Shown here: positions 53,424-63,622 of the stretch, one piece after another | How positions within the stretch are numbered: position 1 is the first letter of the stretch | Layout: each line of letters starts with the position of its first letter | Source of the DNA: Tieghemostelium lacteum | Taxonomy: Eukaryota; Evosea; Eumycetozoa; Dictyosteliales; Raperosteliaceae | Reading direction: 5' to 3' | Assembly: GCA_001606155.1 (NCBI GenBank) | Contig: LODT01000016.1 | Coordinates: 186,001-250,000 of the forward strand | DNA length: 64,000 bases | Translations under genes and position numbers: made by a program | Notes under the pieces: model-generated | Seen by the model: the letters and a program-made list of their open reading frames with translations, nothing else | The model's database searches: none | Told to the model about the DNA's origin: nothing

Positions 53424-54133
53424 ACCCCTTAAATTAATCTGACAAATGTTTTTGAAGTTAATGGTGTTAATGTTGGTCTAATATTATATAATTTTCAAGC
53501 AAAATCCTATCCTATATTGAGATACAAGATTCAAATGGGTTTCTCTAAATAACTATTACTTGATTTGGAACTTGATCTTAAAAAAGAGATTTTATCTAGA
53601 GGATCTGGTATTTAATATCCATATCTACTGTCTCTTAGTTGTACAACTCAAATCAAGGGTACAAATTCTTAGTGTTGCTTCTACTATCATTGTTTTTGTT
53701 GATATTTTAACAATATCAATTTCCAAATCAATTTATTGACCGATTTGAATCGGCGACGAACATCAACTATAATTCCAACTCATCCAGGTTGGTATTTCAA
53801 TTTGGTGTATATCTGGAATGTTTGGGCAAGAAACTGGAAATATGAAATTTATAACCTCAAGTTCGGGTTTAAATTGCTTCTTTTTATGAACAACAACACT
53901 AATATTAAGATGATAATATAATATAATAAAAAAGAATATATAAATATATTCTTTCCATTATAGAAACCTTATAAATTATTTTTTATTTTAGAATTTATTT
54001 ATTTGTGGAAAGGGGGTGGAGGTTCATTGAAATAAAAAATTTTCATTTTTATTTCATTTCCATATTGGAGACTAGTGTTACCGCAAGTTAAAAATAAAAA
54101 GTCACCTGTCACAATAGTAGATATTTATATCAA
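53424..54133. other. Intergenic region without a recognised gene
   Basis: About 700 bases between divergent Der and SUMO-protease genes. A small frame at 53,736-53,921 lacks any family feature. A short palindrome CCGATTTGAATCGG lies at 53,739-53,752. I see no tRNA here. Confidence 0.35.
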
Positions 54134-56309
54134 ATGTCTAAAAGTACATTCGATAAGTCAATTGATATAGTTTTAAATTTTATCTCGAATCCCCTAAAGA
54201 GAAAGGCAGACGATATAAGTAACTCGGAAATCCAACAGGAACAACAACCAAGTCAACATAATATACAAAGACATAAACACTATTATAAGAAACAACAGAG
54301 AAAACCAAAACAACAGTTAAACAAAGTACAACATTCATCTTTAAATAGTAATAGTACATATTCAGGTAGTACACCAAATTCCTATTTCAATTTTGATTTT
54401 AAAAAACCAGAGAGTCTTCTACGAGATATCTACAGATATAGTATTGATAAACTATCAATATTTGCAAAGACATATATATTTGATAGTAACAACAGTATCC
54501 AGAATCATATTAGAACACCATTAAAAAGGAAACCCGAGGATATAAAGAACAGAATACAATATAAACTATCGAAACCAAATTTAAATTTAAAATATATCAG
54601 AATACAAAGTATAAATAATTCACCTACTCCCAATAAAAGATATCAAAATATTAGAATGATAGATAATGATAATAACAATAACCAGCAACAACAACAACAA
54701 CAGCAACAAGATTTAAATTCAAGTAGAAATGTAAAGCATTCAAAAAAGGAGGACATTAATAGTCTTAATGACAATCAACAAGAAAATGAAATTATTGAAA
54801 TTATAGATAGTGACAGTGAACAAGAAGAGAATATTGATTCTACATCAAATAGTAATAATGAATATTTTGAAAGTAAATCAACTAAACTTTCAAATATAGA
54901 TTCAAAAAGATTACAAGCCAATAAAGCAAAGAATAGATATTCTATTGAGAATCTTGTAAAATCTTATCAAAATACATTAAAACTCAATAGTGATAGTAAC
55001 ACAGCTAGTACAACAGCAAATAATGTAGATTCCTCAGCATACAAATACACCCAATCACTAAATTACCCTAGTAAATACGGTAATAGCGATTACTTAAATA
55101 GTAGCTATTCAACACCTCAGTTTAGTAAAACATTGCCATACCATACTAATAGTGGTACAAAGAGTAATTTAATATCACCAATTAAATCTAGAGATGATTC
55201 ATCATTTCTTAGTGATTCCAATATTTCTAGTGGTGAATTAAAACTATCAGATTTAGATACATCAGTTTACAGTCTCTATCAGTCACCTAAAAGTACTACA
55301 ACAACTACAACCACAGCTCAAAGTGATAGAGCAAGTGTCATTAGGAATCTAAGACCTAAAGTAGAGGAACTAGATCTAAAGGGATCTTTACTAGACGATT
55401 TCCGTGATAAACTGGATATTGAAAGACAAAAGACAAGAGACACTGAAACCAACAGTCTTCTCAAAAAACTAGATGACATTCACAAATCCAATAAATACTC
55501 TATACTGAAACAGTTGAATGAACGTATAGAATTGGAAAAGAATGCCAAACCACAAGCCAAACAAACTACACCAGAAGAAGAGACAATCATTAAAGACACA
55601 CTGAAAGGTAACGAACAGGATGTTGTCAGTAAAATTGGAACGTTGGCAATCACTAAATATGATATTAAAACTCTCAATCCAGGTAAATGGTTGAATGATG
55701 AAGTTATCAATTTCTACATGGAACTAATGAAACAAAGACAAGCTGAGAACCCTGGGAAATATCTAAAATGTCATTTTTTCAATACATTCTTTTATCCAAT
55801 GCTTTGTAATAACAATGGTACCTACAATTATGATCGTGTCAAGAAATGGACCAATTCCATTGACATTTTCTCACTTGACAAAATTATTATACCCATTCAT
55901 TTAGGTAATCATTGGTGTTTGGCAGCTATTAATTTCAAGGCAAAACAATTTGAATACTATGACAGTTTACTAGGTACTGGTGGTGATTGTATACCGGTAT
56001 GTTTTAATAATCCATCTCTAACAATAAGTAAATACTAACCCTCATTTTTTATTATTGCAGAAATTAAAGAAATATGTTGCTGATGAAATGAATAATAGAT
56101 CTAAAAAGGGAATTGTAGATTTAAATGAATTTAAGAGTATATTCCCTAAAGATATACCATGTCAAAGCAATGGTTATGATTGTGGTGTATTCATGTGTAA
56201 ATATGCTGATTTTTCATCCAGAGGTTTATCATTTACATTTACTCAAAAAGATATTACTCTTTATAGAAGAATGATGATTTTGGAATTGATAAATAAAAAA
56301 ATGAATTAA
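54134..56309 (+). CDS. Ulp1/SENP-family SUMO protease (703 aa, two exons)
   Basis: Exon 1 is 54134-55996 and exon 2 is 56061-56309, with a 64-base GTATGT...TGCAG intron in phase 0. About 430 N-terminal residues are Asn/Gln/Ser-rich and basic, with an acidic patch IIEIIDSDSEQEE that looks like a SUMO-interacting motif (hydrophobic core plus acidic and Ser residues). The C48 protease domain covers about 490-703: WLNDEVINFYMEL, catalytic H near 592 in HWCLAAI, D near 609 in YYDSLLG, and Q and C in PCQSNGYDCGVFMC (Cys about 661). All four catalytic positions are present. It should mature SUMO and remove it from targets in the nucleus. Confidence 0.93.
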
Positions 56310-56384
56310 ATAATCAGTGTAATAACAATTAAGAAAATAGATTTTATTGAAAAAAAGAAAGTTACCTTTTAGGTTAATTAACAA

Positions 56385-57233
56385 TTATTGTTGTCCAACA
56401 GCAGTATACTCAGCACGAAGATCATAAATTTGATTATTACACCATGTTGAAAATACCATATCAAAACCAGTACATTGAATATTTTTAGTGGTAATATTCC
56501 AACGCATTTGTTGACCATCACCAGTTGCATCAACTAGCGAACATCCAATAGAAACCATGGGAATTTTTGTAAATGGTTTGTCAAATGTAACACGTCTAAT
56601 TGTTTCACGAAGACCACTACCACTATTAAGATCCCTGTTTCCAATGGACACTGAACCTACTTGTACCATAGTTTTGGTTATTGGTTTTGCATAGAGCTCC
56701 ATTCTCATTGCAATATTGTCTTTCCAGGTAACAGGATGAATAGCAATGGATCTACATTGAATAGGATTTGGAAACACATAGGTAATTATTGAATTTTGGT
56801 CATCATTAGCAGAGAGAACTTGACCATTATTATAGTTTACCCAGGTCATGTTATCCATAGTATAACGAATTCTAAATGAAGTTACCCACTGTTGTTGGTC
56901 ACCTCTACCTTGAATTGAAATTGCCATAATTTCCTTTAGATCAGAACTTCCTGCAACTACAAATTGATTCTTATCCACAATAGATGGAACCCAACCTTCT
57001 GAACCACTAACTGTTGATTTTCCATTTGAGAAATTCAATAAAATATTTTGAACTCCATGATCTATATTTTAATTAGTATCATATGATTTTATATTAAATC
57101 CAACCTTTAGACTCATACTTGAGTTATAGTCAGTACTTGATCTTAAGTGTACCAAACAGTTGGTGATAATAGGAACTGAATTTAAAGGTACATTACCTAA
57201 ACATGCAATTTTATTTGTAATATTTGAATCCAT
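56385..57233 (-). CDS. Discoidin-type lectin (263 aa, two exons)
   Basis: Exon 1 is 57233-57119 and exon 2 is 57061-56385, with a 57-base GTATGA...TATAG intron in phase 1. The splice produces CLVHLRSSTDYNSNHGVQ, which aligns with the discoidin I start (CHLRTSTNYNGVH). The N-terminal discoidin (F5/8 type C) domain contains QGRGDQQQWVTSFRIRYT, including the RGD also found in discoidin I. The C-terminal H-type lectin domain includes NITTKNIQCTGFDMVFSTW and ends YDLRAEYTAVGQQ. Discoidins are secreted without a signal peptide and bind Gal/GalNAc; they act in cell-substrate contact during early aggregation. Length matches (253-257 in D. discoideum). Confidence 0.95.
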
Positions 57234-57410
57234 TCTTAATTAAATAATTTTAATAGTCATTATAAGTTTTTTTTTTTTATAGTGGAATGTTCATCTTTTT
57301 TTAGATTATTTTTATACCTCATGTGTTATTTTTATCTAGTAATTTTGCAATATGACATTTTTCCAATACCCCAATTAATGATTATTATCAATATAATTTA
57401 ATCATCTATA

Positions 57411-57524
57411 TTATCCTTCTACATTAAGTTTTAATTCATACTTTTTGATTTTGGGCACATCTATATTATAGATTTCCCCATGGTGAATTTTAATCAAATT
57501 TGGAAGAATTAACAAGTTAAATAT
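57411..57524 (-). other. Possible terminal exon or gene relic
   Basis: A pyrimidine-rich splice acceptor (ACTTTCAG) at 57,525 opens a 37-codon frame ending in TAA that reads ILPNLIKIHHGEIYNID and VPKIKKYELKLNVEG. It resembles the end of dictyostelid leucine-rich/FNIP-like proteins. No upstream exon was found, so it is probably a relic. Confidence 0.25.
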
Positions 57525-58489
57525 CTGAAAGTAAAAATAAAATTTGTCTTTATCCAAAATCATATTTATTTTTTTCAAATTTTATCTACCTAGATTCAAA
57601 TAAATATTAAATAGAAACGAGGAGAGAATCAAATGGTAGCAATATTATTTATTACAGTGATCTTTTATCTAAATTAATATAAAAAACCAAATCCATTGAT
57701 ATTTGCCAGACATTGGTCTGTTTAGGTAACTTGTCTTAGTATAGAACAATAAACAAAACTAGTAACATTTCCATATATAGTAATATTCAGAGATCTAGGG
57801 TCTCTAATAAACATATAATAAACATTAACCATTGTGGTTCAGTAGGGTTTATAGTACATTAAAGATACATAAAACACTTTAGAACTTAATATAACTATCC
57901 TAAATATAACTTAAGTCTTACAGATATTGGGAACTTATTAAATTCCCAATAAATTAAATTTAAATATCGAACTATTTAATATTTATTTAAATTGAATTGT
58001 ACATTATTCTATTCTAATTTTTAACTTAAATTTTAATATTCTGAATTAAGAATGGAGAATAAATAATAAAGGATAATATTTTATTGATTGGATTCCAGAT
58101 GTTATATAATTGGAAGTTTGATTATCTTGATTAGATTTCAAACACGTTAAACAAATTCTAAACTTTTATATTAATAAGTAATATCATTTTTTAAAGTTAT
58201 GAGATTATTCTCTTATTATACATAATCAACTTAAAAATTGTAATTATTGTTGTTATTTGATGTTTTATTTTAAATGGGGGTAGGAGATAATTTTTTTATA
58301 TTTAAGATTTAGAATTTTCATCTTTAGATAATTACTTTAGTATAATTAGCAATAATCTTTAGATATTGGATAGAATTTAAATAGATTTTAAGAATTCACA
58401 AAAAATTTAATTCAAAAAGAAAATTTAAATTAATAATTGCATATTTATAGTATTAAAATTAAATATATTTTAGATAACCTTTTATAAAA
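57525..58489. other. AT-rich intergenic region
   Basis: No gene recognised. The last 200 bases contain segments (TTTAGAATTTTCAT, AGCAATAATCTTTAG) that recur upstream of the second and third secreted peptide genes, so this is the first unit's upstream region. Confidence 0.35.
58470..58489 (+). promoter_or_regulatory. Leader motif shared by three small secreted peptide genes
   Basis: TTAGATAACCTTTTATAAAA stands immediately before the start codon, and the identical 20 bases occur before the starts at 59,603 (from 59,583) and 60,693 (from 60,673). In each case a T-rich tract ends in TTTTAG, so it may be the 3' splice site of a leader intron followed by a conserved 5' untranslated sequence. A TATA-like TTTTATAAAA is included, but it lies too close to the ATG for a normal TATA box. 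Confidence 0.6.
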
Positions 58490-58696
58490 ATGAAATCTAT
58501 TTTAATAGTCTTATTAGTTTTTATTGCTTTGATAGGTTTCATAATGGCTCAAAATGAAATCAAATGTAACGAAGATTACTTTAACAGAGCAAAATATCTC
58601 GAAGACCGTTTAAAAGAAAACCATGATTATGAAGCATACGAGAGAGACTTATTTACCATAAATGCAGTCTTACAATCTTGTTTAGGTTCTAATTAA
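58490..58696 (+). CDS. Small secreted two-cysteine peptide 1 (68 aa)
   Basis: A 20-residue signal peptide (ending GFIMA) precedes a 48-residue, charged, helical mature peptide with two Cys, C26 and C64. The 37-residue spacing suggests a helical hairpin closed by one disulfide. The next gene has the same spacing. I do not recognise the family. Possible roles are a signal, a defence peptide or a matrix component; none is shown by the sequence. Confidence 0.7.
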   Translation: MKSILIVLLVFIALIGFIMAQNEIKCNEDYFNRAKYLEDRLKENHDYEAYERDLFTINAVLQSCLGSN

Positions 58697-59602
58697 AAAG
58701 GATTTACAAATAAATTAGAATAAAATCCTAAATTCTAAAAAATTGAAAATATAGTTGATTCTTGACACTTTGACAATTGTCTTTTTTTTAAATATAGTAT
58801 AATTTACAATGATAACAATAGTATTTTTTTTAATTTTCTCCAATTTCAAACTATTTAAAGAAAATCAAATTTTATTTACTTGCAAGTTTAATTTTTAGAT
58901 TCCCCACTTGTAATTGAAAAGATGATGATTCAGATTATAGTAGTTCATGATTATTGGTTTTGACTTTCACATGAAAGGTAGAATGAAAAATATTAAATAT
59001 TAACTCTATCTAAATTGAAATTTTAATTTATTATTTGATTTGATCCAAGATATCTAAATTAATAGCATTTAAAAATGGAAAGCAAACTGAAGCCATTGAT
59101 TTTGGGAACCTATTTATTTAATCCTTCTTCATATGGAATTGGACATTTCATTATTTTAGTGTTTGATCATCTAAAATTTTTTAATTTTTGAGTCTATTTT
59201 ATTTTACTACTACTGTTGATACTATAGTATTAAATTTTAACAAATATAAAGTTATCAGATTTATTTTGATTACTCAATATACAAAATCAACTTAAAAATT
59301 CTAATGTGGTATACTATGTTATTTTGAAAGGGGTATAGTGGTACGAGATTAGTTTTACAAATAAGATTTAGAATTTTAAAGTTGAGATAAATGGATTTAG
59401 TATACATTACTAATAGTCTTTTAATAATGTGTCCAATATCAAGTTTCTGAGTATTTAAAGCATTAAATTTATATATTAAATCCAAATTTATAAATAAGTT
59501 AACTTAAAGTAAAATTTAAAACATACCAAATTATATTCTTATACTTATTCATATATAGTATTAAAATATATATATATAATTTTTAGATAACCTTTTATAA
59601 AA

Positions 59603-59821
59603 ATGAAATACACTCTAATTGTCGTATTAGTTTTAATTTTTTTGATTGGTTTCACAATGGCTGACTCTAGAGAAGCCAACTGTTATGAAGAACACGACAA
59701 AACAAGGAAAGGATACGAGGAAATCTATGAAGATACCAATGATGTTGAACTATACAACCATTCAATTGCTGCTGCTTTGCAGCAATTAAAAGAATGTTTA
59801 TATCCCTATAATAAAGAATAA
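59603..59821 (+). CDS. Small secreted two-cysteine peptide 2 (72 aa)
   Basis: Signal peptide of 20 residues (MKYTLIVVLVLIFLIGFTMA), then a mature peptide with C27 and C65, the same C-x37-C spacing as peptide 1. The signal sequence and leader are far more conserved than the mature part, the pattern expected of duplicated secreted peptides under fast change. It begins 1,113 bases after peptide 1 with similar upstream DNA, so the unit was duplicated in tandem. Confidence 0.7.
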   Translation: MKYTLIVVLVLIFLIGFTMADSREANCYEEHDKTRKGYEEIYEDTNDVELYNHSIAAALQQLKECLYPYNKE

Positions 59822-59956
59822 AATTATTCTATTATCATTTAAATTTTAATAAAATAATTGCAAATAAATTAGTATAAATTTTAATATGTTTGGTTAAATG
59901 TTACAATGATTTTAACAACTTGAAAAAATTAATAAAATTAAAACAGATATATAAAA

Positions 59957-60294
59957 ATGAAACTTGGTGTTGATTTAGGTAAAATATTAGAAAATAATAC
60001 TTCTTAAAATACACAACAGTTGAGAATCCTATAGATTTCAAAAGTGAATAGCTGTTATTGAAGAAAAATAAGATGGGGAAATGAATATTAATAATAATAT
60101 CAATTTTGATAATTTAATGAGATTATTTCAACAAGATCAAAATAATATTAACAAAAAATAACCATAACAAAATAACAATAATCACAGAGATAGAGAACCT
60201 ATACCAAATAGACACTGCAGAAGTAGAACTTCTTCTATTTGCTGAAGAGTTTAAAATAGAATACTTTCAAAAAATTGATCCTTTGTAAGTGTAG
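59957..60294 (+). pseudogene. Weak coding relic, perhaps BTB-like
   Basis: Short frames occur in order: MKLGVDLGKILENN, MNINNNINFDNLMRLFQ, and EIENLYQIDTAEVELLLFAE continuing EFKIEYFQKIDPL. The last resembles the end of a BTB domain (LLxLAxEF). Stops separate them. It lies between peptide genes 2 and 3. Confidence 0.25.
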
Positions 60295-60692
60295 ATTATT
60301 CTGTTGGACTATGTACCTATATACATTTCATGAAGGATTAAATAATAAATAGGTTTCCAATATCAGTAGTGTTGCTTTCCAATTTTAATATCTAAGAATT
60401 TAGAAAAAAGATCTTTGGACTAATAATATTCTTTATGTGATTCAGATTAGTTTTTTACAAATATAATTTAGAATTTTCAAATAATTTGATTCAGTAAACA
60501 TTAGTAATAATCTTTTTTAAAAATATATCACGAAGTTTCCCAACTATTTAAAATAAATTAATTTTTATTTTAAATTTAAAATATTTACAAACAAAATTAT
60601 AACTAGTTAAGTAAAATTTAAAATTTACATATTTACAATATTAAAATTCATATTCTAATAAATATATATATTTTAGATAACCTTTTATAAAA

Positions 60693-60908
60693 ATGAAATC
60701 TACTCTTATTTTCGTATTAGTTTTAATTGTTTTAATTAGTTTCACAATGGCTGACTCTTATGATGACAACTGTAAAGCAGAATACGACAAAACAAAGTTT
60801 GAACTCTATAAGAAAAATACAGATAATGAATTGAGTAATTTTGATTATGCCATTGAACTTGGATTTGCAAAATTGATAATTTTCATATCAAACTTGTTTA
60901 TCCTCTAA
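60693..60908 (+). CDS. Small secreted peptide 3, altered C terminus (71 aa)
   Basis: The signal peptide (MKSTLIFVLVLIVLISFTMA) and the first half (DSYDDNCKAEYDKTK) match peptide 2 closely. After FAKL the frame reads IIFISNLFIL and stops, losing the second Cys. In another frame the DNA continues LVYPLNKDYSNL, resembling CLYPYNKE of peptide 2, so a small frame change altered the end. It may be a decaying copy or a variant with an unpaired Cys. Confidence 0.55.
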   Translation: MKSTLIFVLVLIVLISFTMADSYDDNCKAEYDKTKFELYKKNTDNELSNFDYAIELGFAKLIIFISNLFIL

Positions 60909-61384
60909 ATAAAGATTATTCAAATTTGTAAGATTCCAAGGCTTATCACCTTATGAATACAAGATATCCAAATTTCATATCCATATATGTACTATTCATA
61001 TTAACAGTAATCTTAATAAACTAAAAAAAATCTACAATATGATAGAGAACTTAACATATAAAGTGATATTATATTAAGTCTAACCCAAATAATTATGAAA
61101 ATCTAGAAACTATATCTTTGGAGCACTCAAATTTGGTAAATGAAACAATAAAACAATGCTAATGTAATCTAAATAAATATGATTTGAGAATAATTTTATT
61201 CTAATTTAAACATTATTTTGTATAAAATTCAGTAACAAATTTTTTCTTTTACTTTTTCTAATAATCACATAAAATGGTCTTATGATTTATTATATTAAAT
61301 TATTTCCCTTGTATTGTTCTTTTACTCTCTAAATATAAAATTCTATTTTTAAATAAATTTTTATCATTTGGATAAAATTTTAAA
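60909..61384. other. AT-rich intergenic region
   Basis: About 480 bases between peptide gene 3 and the thiolase, containing no recognisable gene, tRNA or repeat. The end presumably holds the thiolase promoter. Confidence 0.35.
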
Positions 61385-62641
61385 ATGTCAAATGAAACAT
61401 TTTTAGATAGAATAAACCATATAAAAAATCATTTAACACCAACATTTTTACATAAAGTAGTTATTGTTTCATATGGTAGATCACCAATTGGAGGATTTCA
61501 AGGAAGTCTATCATCATTAAGTGCAGTGGAAATTGCAGCACAAACTATAAAAGGAGTTTTAGATAAATGTAAATTGTCGCCTGATCTTATTGATGAGGTT
61601 ATACTAGGGAATGTAATATCTGGTGCTATTGGACAGGCACCTGCTAAACAAGCAGCTCTTAAAGCTGGGTTGCCTACCAGTGTACCTTGTACAGTTGTAA
61701 ATAAGGTATGTGCAAGCGGAATGAAAGCAACAATGATTGGAACTCAATTGATTCAAACTGGTGCTGCAAATGTAGTTTTAGTAGGTGGAATGGAGAGTAT
61801 GAGTAATGTACCTTACTATCTCAATAGCAAAGCAAGAACAGGTGGATTAAGACTGGGAAACAGTGAGTTGGTAGATGGGTTAATGAAAGATGGTCTAACT
61901 GATCCTTTTGGTGGATACCCTATGGGTGTAGCTGCTGAGAAATGTTCAGTCTCTGAAGGTATATCAAAAGATCAACAAGATCAATATGCATTGTCATCTT
62001 ATGAGAGATCCATAGCATCACATCAAAATCAACTATTTTCTAATGAAATCATCCCAATTGAAACCACCAACTCCAAAAAACAAAAAATTACAGTGACAGT
62101 AGATGAAGAAATTAATAATGTAAATTATAAGAAATTAGCAGGTTTGAAATCAGTTTTTCAGAAAGAAGGTGGGTGTGTAACTGCTGGTAATTCAAGTACA
62201 CTTTCAGATGGTGCATCTATACTAATTCTAATGAGTGAACAACGTGCTAAAGAACTTCAAATGCCAATTATAGCTTATATTAGGGGTATGGCAGACGCCT
62301 CACAAGAACCAATTCTATTTCCAACTACACCTGCATTGGCAATACCTAAGTCACTGGCTACAGCTGGTATATCACTAGACCAAGTAGATTTCTTTGAGAT
62401 TAATGAAGCATTTGCTGTTGTGGCACTTGCCAATATGAAACGTCTACAAATTCCAATTTCAAAAATCAATATGTTTGGTGGAAGTGTTTCTCTAGGTCAC
62501 CCATTAGGATCTTCAGGATCAAGAATACTGTGTACACTTATATCCGTTTTAAAACACAACAAAGCCTCAATAGGTGTTGCATCTATATGCAACGGTGGTG
62601 GAGGTGCTTCTAGCATAGTTATTGAGTTACATAAAGAATAA
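61385..62641 (+). CDS. acat: Acetyl-CoA acetyltransferase (thiolase, 418 aa)
   Basis: Thiolase motifs are complete: nucleophile C109 in NKVCASGMKA, NEAFA, H372 in GHPLGSSGSR and C402 in CNGGGGAS. GGMESMSNVPY and QDQYALSSYERS are typical of acetyl-CoA acetyltransferases (ACAT1/AtoB) rather than long-chain 3-ketoacyl thiolases. It condenses two acetyl-CoA to acetoacetyl-CoA, or runs in reverse in isoleucine and ketone breakdown. The first 20 residues (MSNETFLDRINHIKNHL) form a weak amphipathic extension that may be a mitochondrial presequence; no peroxisomal signal is present. The gene is intronless. Confidence 0.94.
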   Translation: MSNETFLDRINHIKNHLTPTFLHKVVIVSYGRSPIGGFQGSLSSLSAVEIAAQTIKGVLDKCKLSPDLIDEVILGNVISGAIGQAPAKQAALKAGLPTSVPCTVVNKVCASGMKATMIGTQLIQTGAANVVLVGGMESMSNVPYYLNSKARTGGLRLGNSELVDGLMKDGLTDPFGGYPMGVAAEKCSVSEGISKDQQDQYALSSYERSIASHQNQLFSNEIIPIETTNSKKQKITVTVDEEINNVNYKKLAGLKSVFQKEGGCVTAGNSSTLSDGASILILMSEQRAKELQMPIIAYIRGMADASQEPILFPTTPALAIPKSLATAGISLDQVDFFEINEAFAVVALANMKRLQIPISKINMFGGSVSLGHPLGSSGSRILCTLISVLKHNKASIGVASICNGGGGASSIVIELHKE

Positions 62642-62816
62642 TCAAATGATAAATTATTTTCATCATCTATATCAAATACAAAAAAAACCCAATTATGACT
62701 AATCGTAGTTGTGGACCTTTTTCCTTGAAGTTAAAAATAAGAAAAACGCAAGATGTGAGATATTTTTTTCTTTAAAATTTATAAATATCTTTTATTTCCT
62801 CACCACAAGTAAAATA

Positions 62817-63377
62817 ATGCAATTAAAAGTATACATCTTGGTATTACTATTTAGTTGTCTCTTTTTTTCAGAAAATTTAGCTCAAACTCAGATTCCATGT
62901 GAGGATAACACTGGATGTGTAACATGTTTAAATAATACCTATTGTCAAACTTGTTACCAAGCCTATGCACCATACCTAGGTGGATGTTATCTATTTCCAG
63001 GATGCTATATAGCTCAAGGAAACAGTATGTACGATATGCAATGCATATCATGTTGGCCTAATTATGTTTTGGTGGATGGTCAATGCACAACAAGTAATTG
63101 TGTCATCGATCAATGCCAACAATGTTACGGATACAATAGCACATCATCACAGGTTTGTCTTACTTGTAATGTAGGTTATGAATTAACCAATTCTAATTAT
63201 ACCTGTGCTGATCCCAATCAAGACTATAGTCCTTCCAAAAAGAATACTGTTCCATTGGCAGTTGGAATTCCAGTTTCTATAGTAGGATGTTGCATTTTAG
63301 TTGGATGTTGCTATCTAATACAAAAGGGTGGAGGTGCAAGACGTCCTTTGAGAAAAATTGGTGAAATATGGGGATAG
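62817..63377 (+). CDS. Cys-rich type I membrane protein (186 aa)
   Basis: The ATG at 62,817 is followed by a signal peptide (MQLKVYILVLLFSCLFFSENLAQ). The frame extends upstream without a credible start. The ectodomain (about 24-140) has repeated C-x2-C and C-x(4-8)-C motifs (CVTC, CQTC, CISC, CQQC, CLTC) of the furin-like/EGF-like kind seen in many protist surface proteins. One membrane helix (about 148-168, VPLAVGIPVSIVGCCILVGC) is followed by a short basic tail (RRPLRK). Cell-surface location is well supported; ligand and role are unknown. Confidence 0.8.
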   Translation: MQLKVYILVLLFSCLFFSENLAQTQIPCEDNTGCVTCLNNTYCQTCYQAYAPYLGGCYLFPGCYIAQGNSMYDMQCISCWPNYVLVDGQCTTSNCVIDQCQQCYGYNSTSSQVCLTCNVGYELTNSNYTCADPNQDYSPSKKNTVPLAVGIPVSIVGCCILVGCCYLIQKGGGARRPLRKIGEIWG

Positions 63378-63622
63378 TTTATTTCCTATTAAACAAACCC
63401 ACACCACATCACAAACTTAACTTCATTCTAATATATTTTGTTTTACAATAAAATTCTATTTTTATTATTCTAATCAGAATATATTATATATATTAAAAAC
63501 TACAACTTTTCTATCTTTCAATCTTTATCTATCTATCTGCATGTGTATATTATCCTCCTTCTAAATTTAAATATTTTTGAACTTTGAACAACTAAAAATA
63601 TATAAATAGCAATATGCTATTA

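Noticed and set aside
53736-53921. Possible tRNA or small gene around CCGATTTGAATCGG
   Set aside because: No cloverleaf can be drawn around the palindrome and the 61-codon frame has no recognisable feature.
62709-63377. Longer form of the Cys-rich membrane protein with 36 extra N-terminal residues
   Set aside because: The added part lacks a credible ATG and would bury the obvious signal peptide that begins at 62,817.
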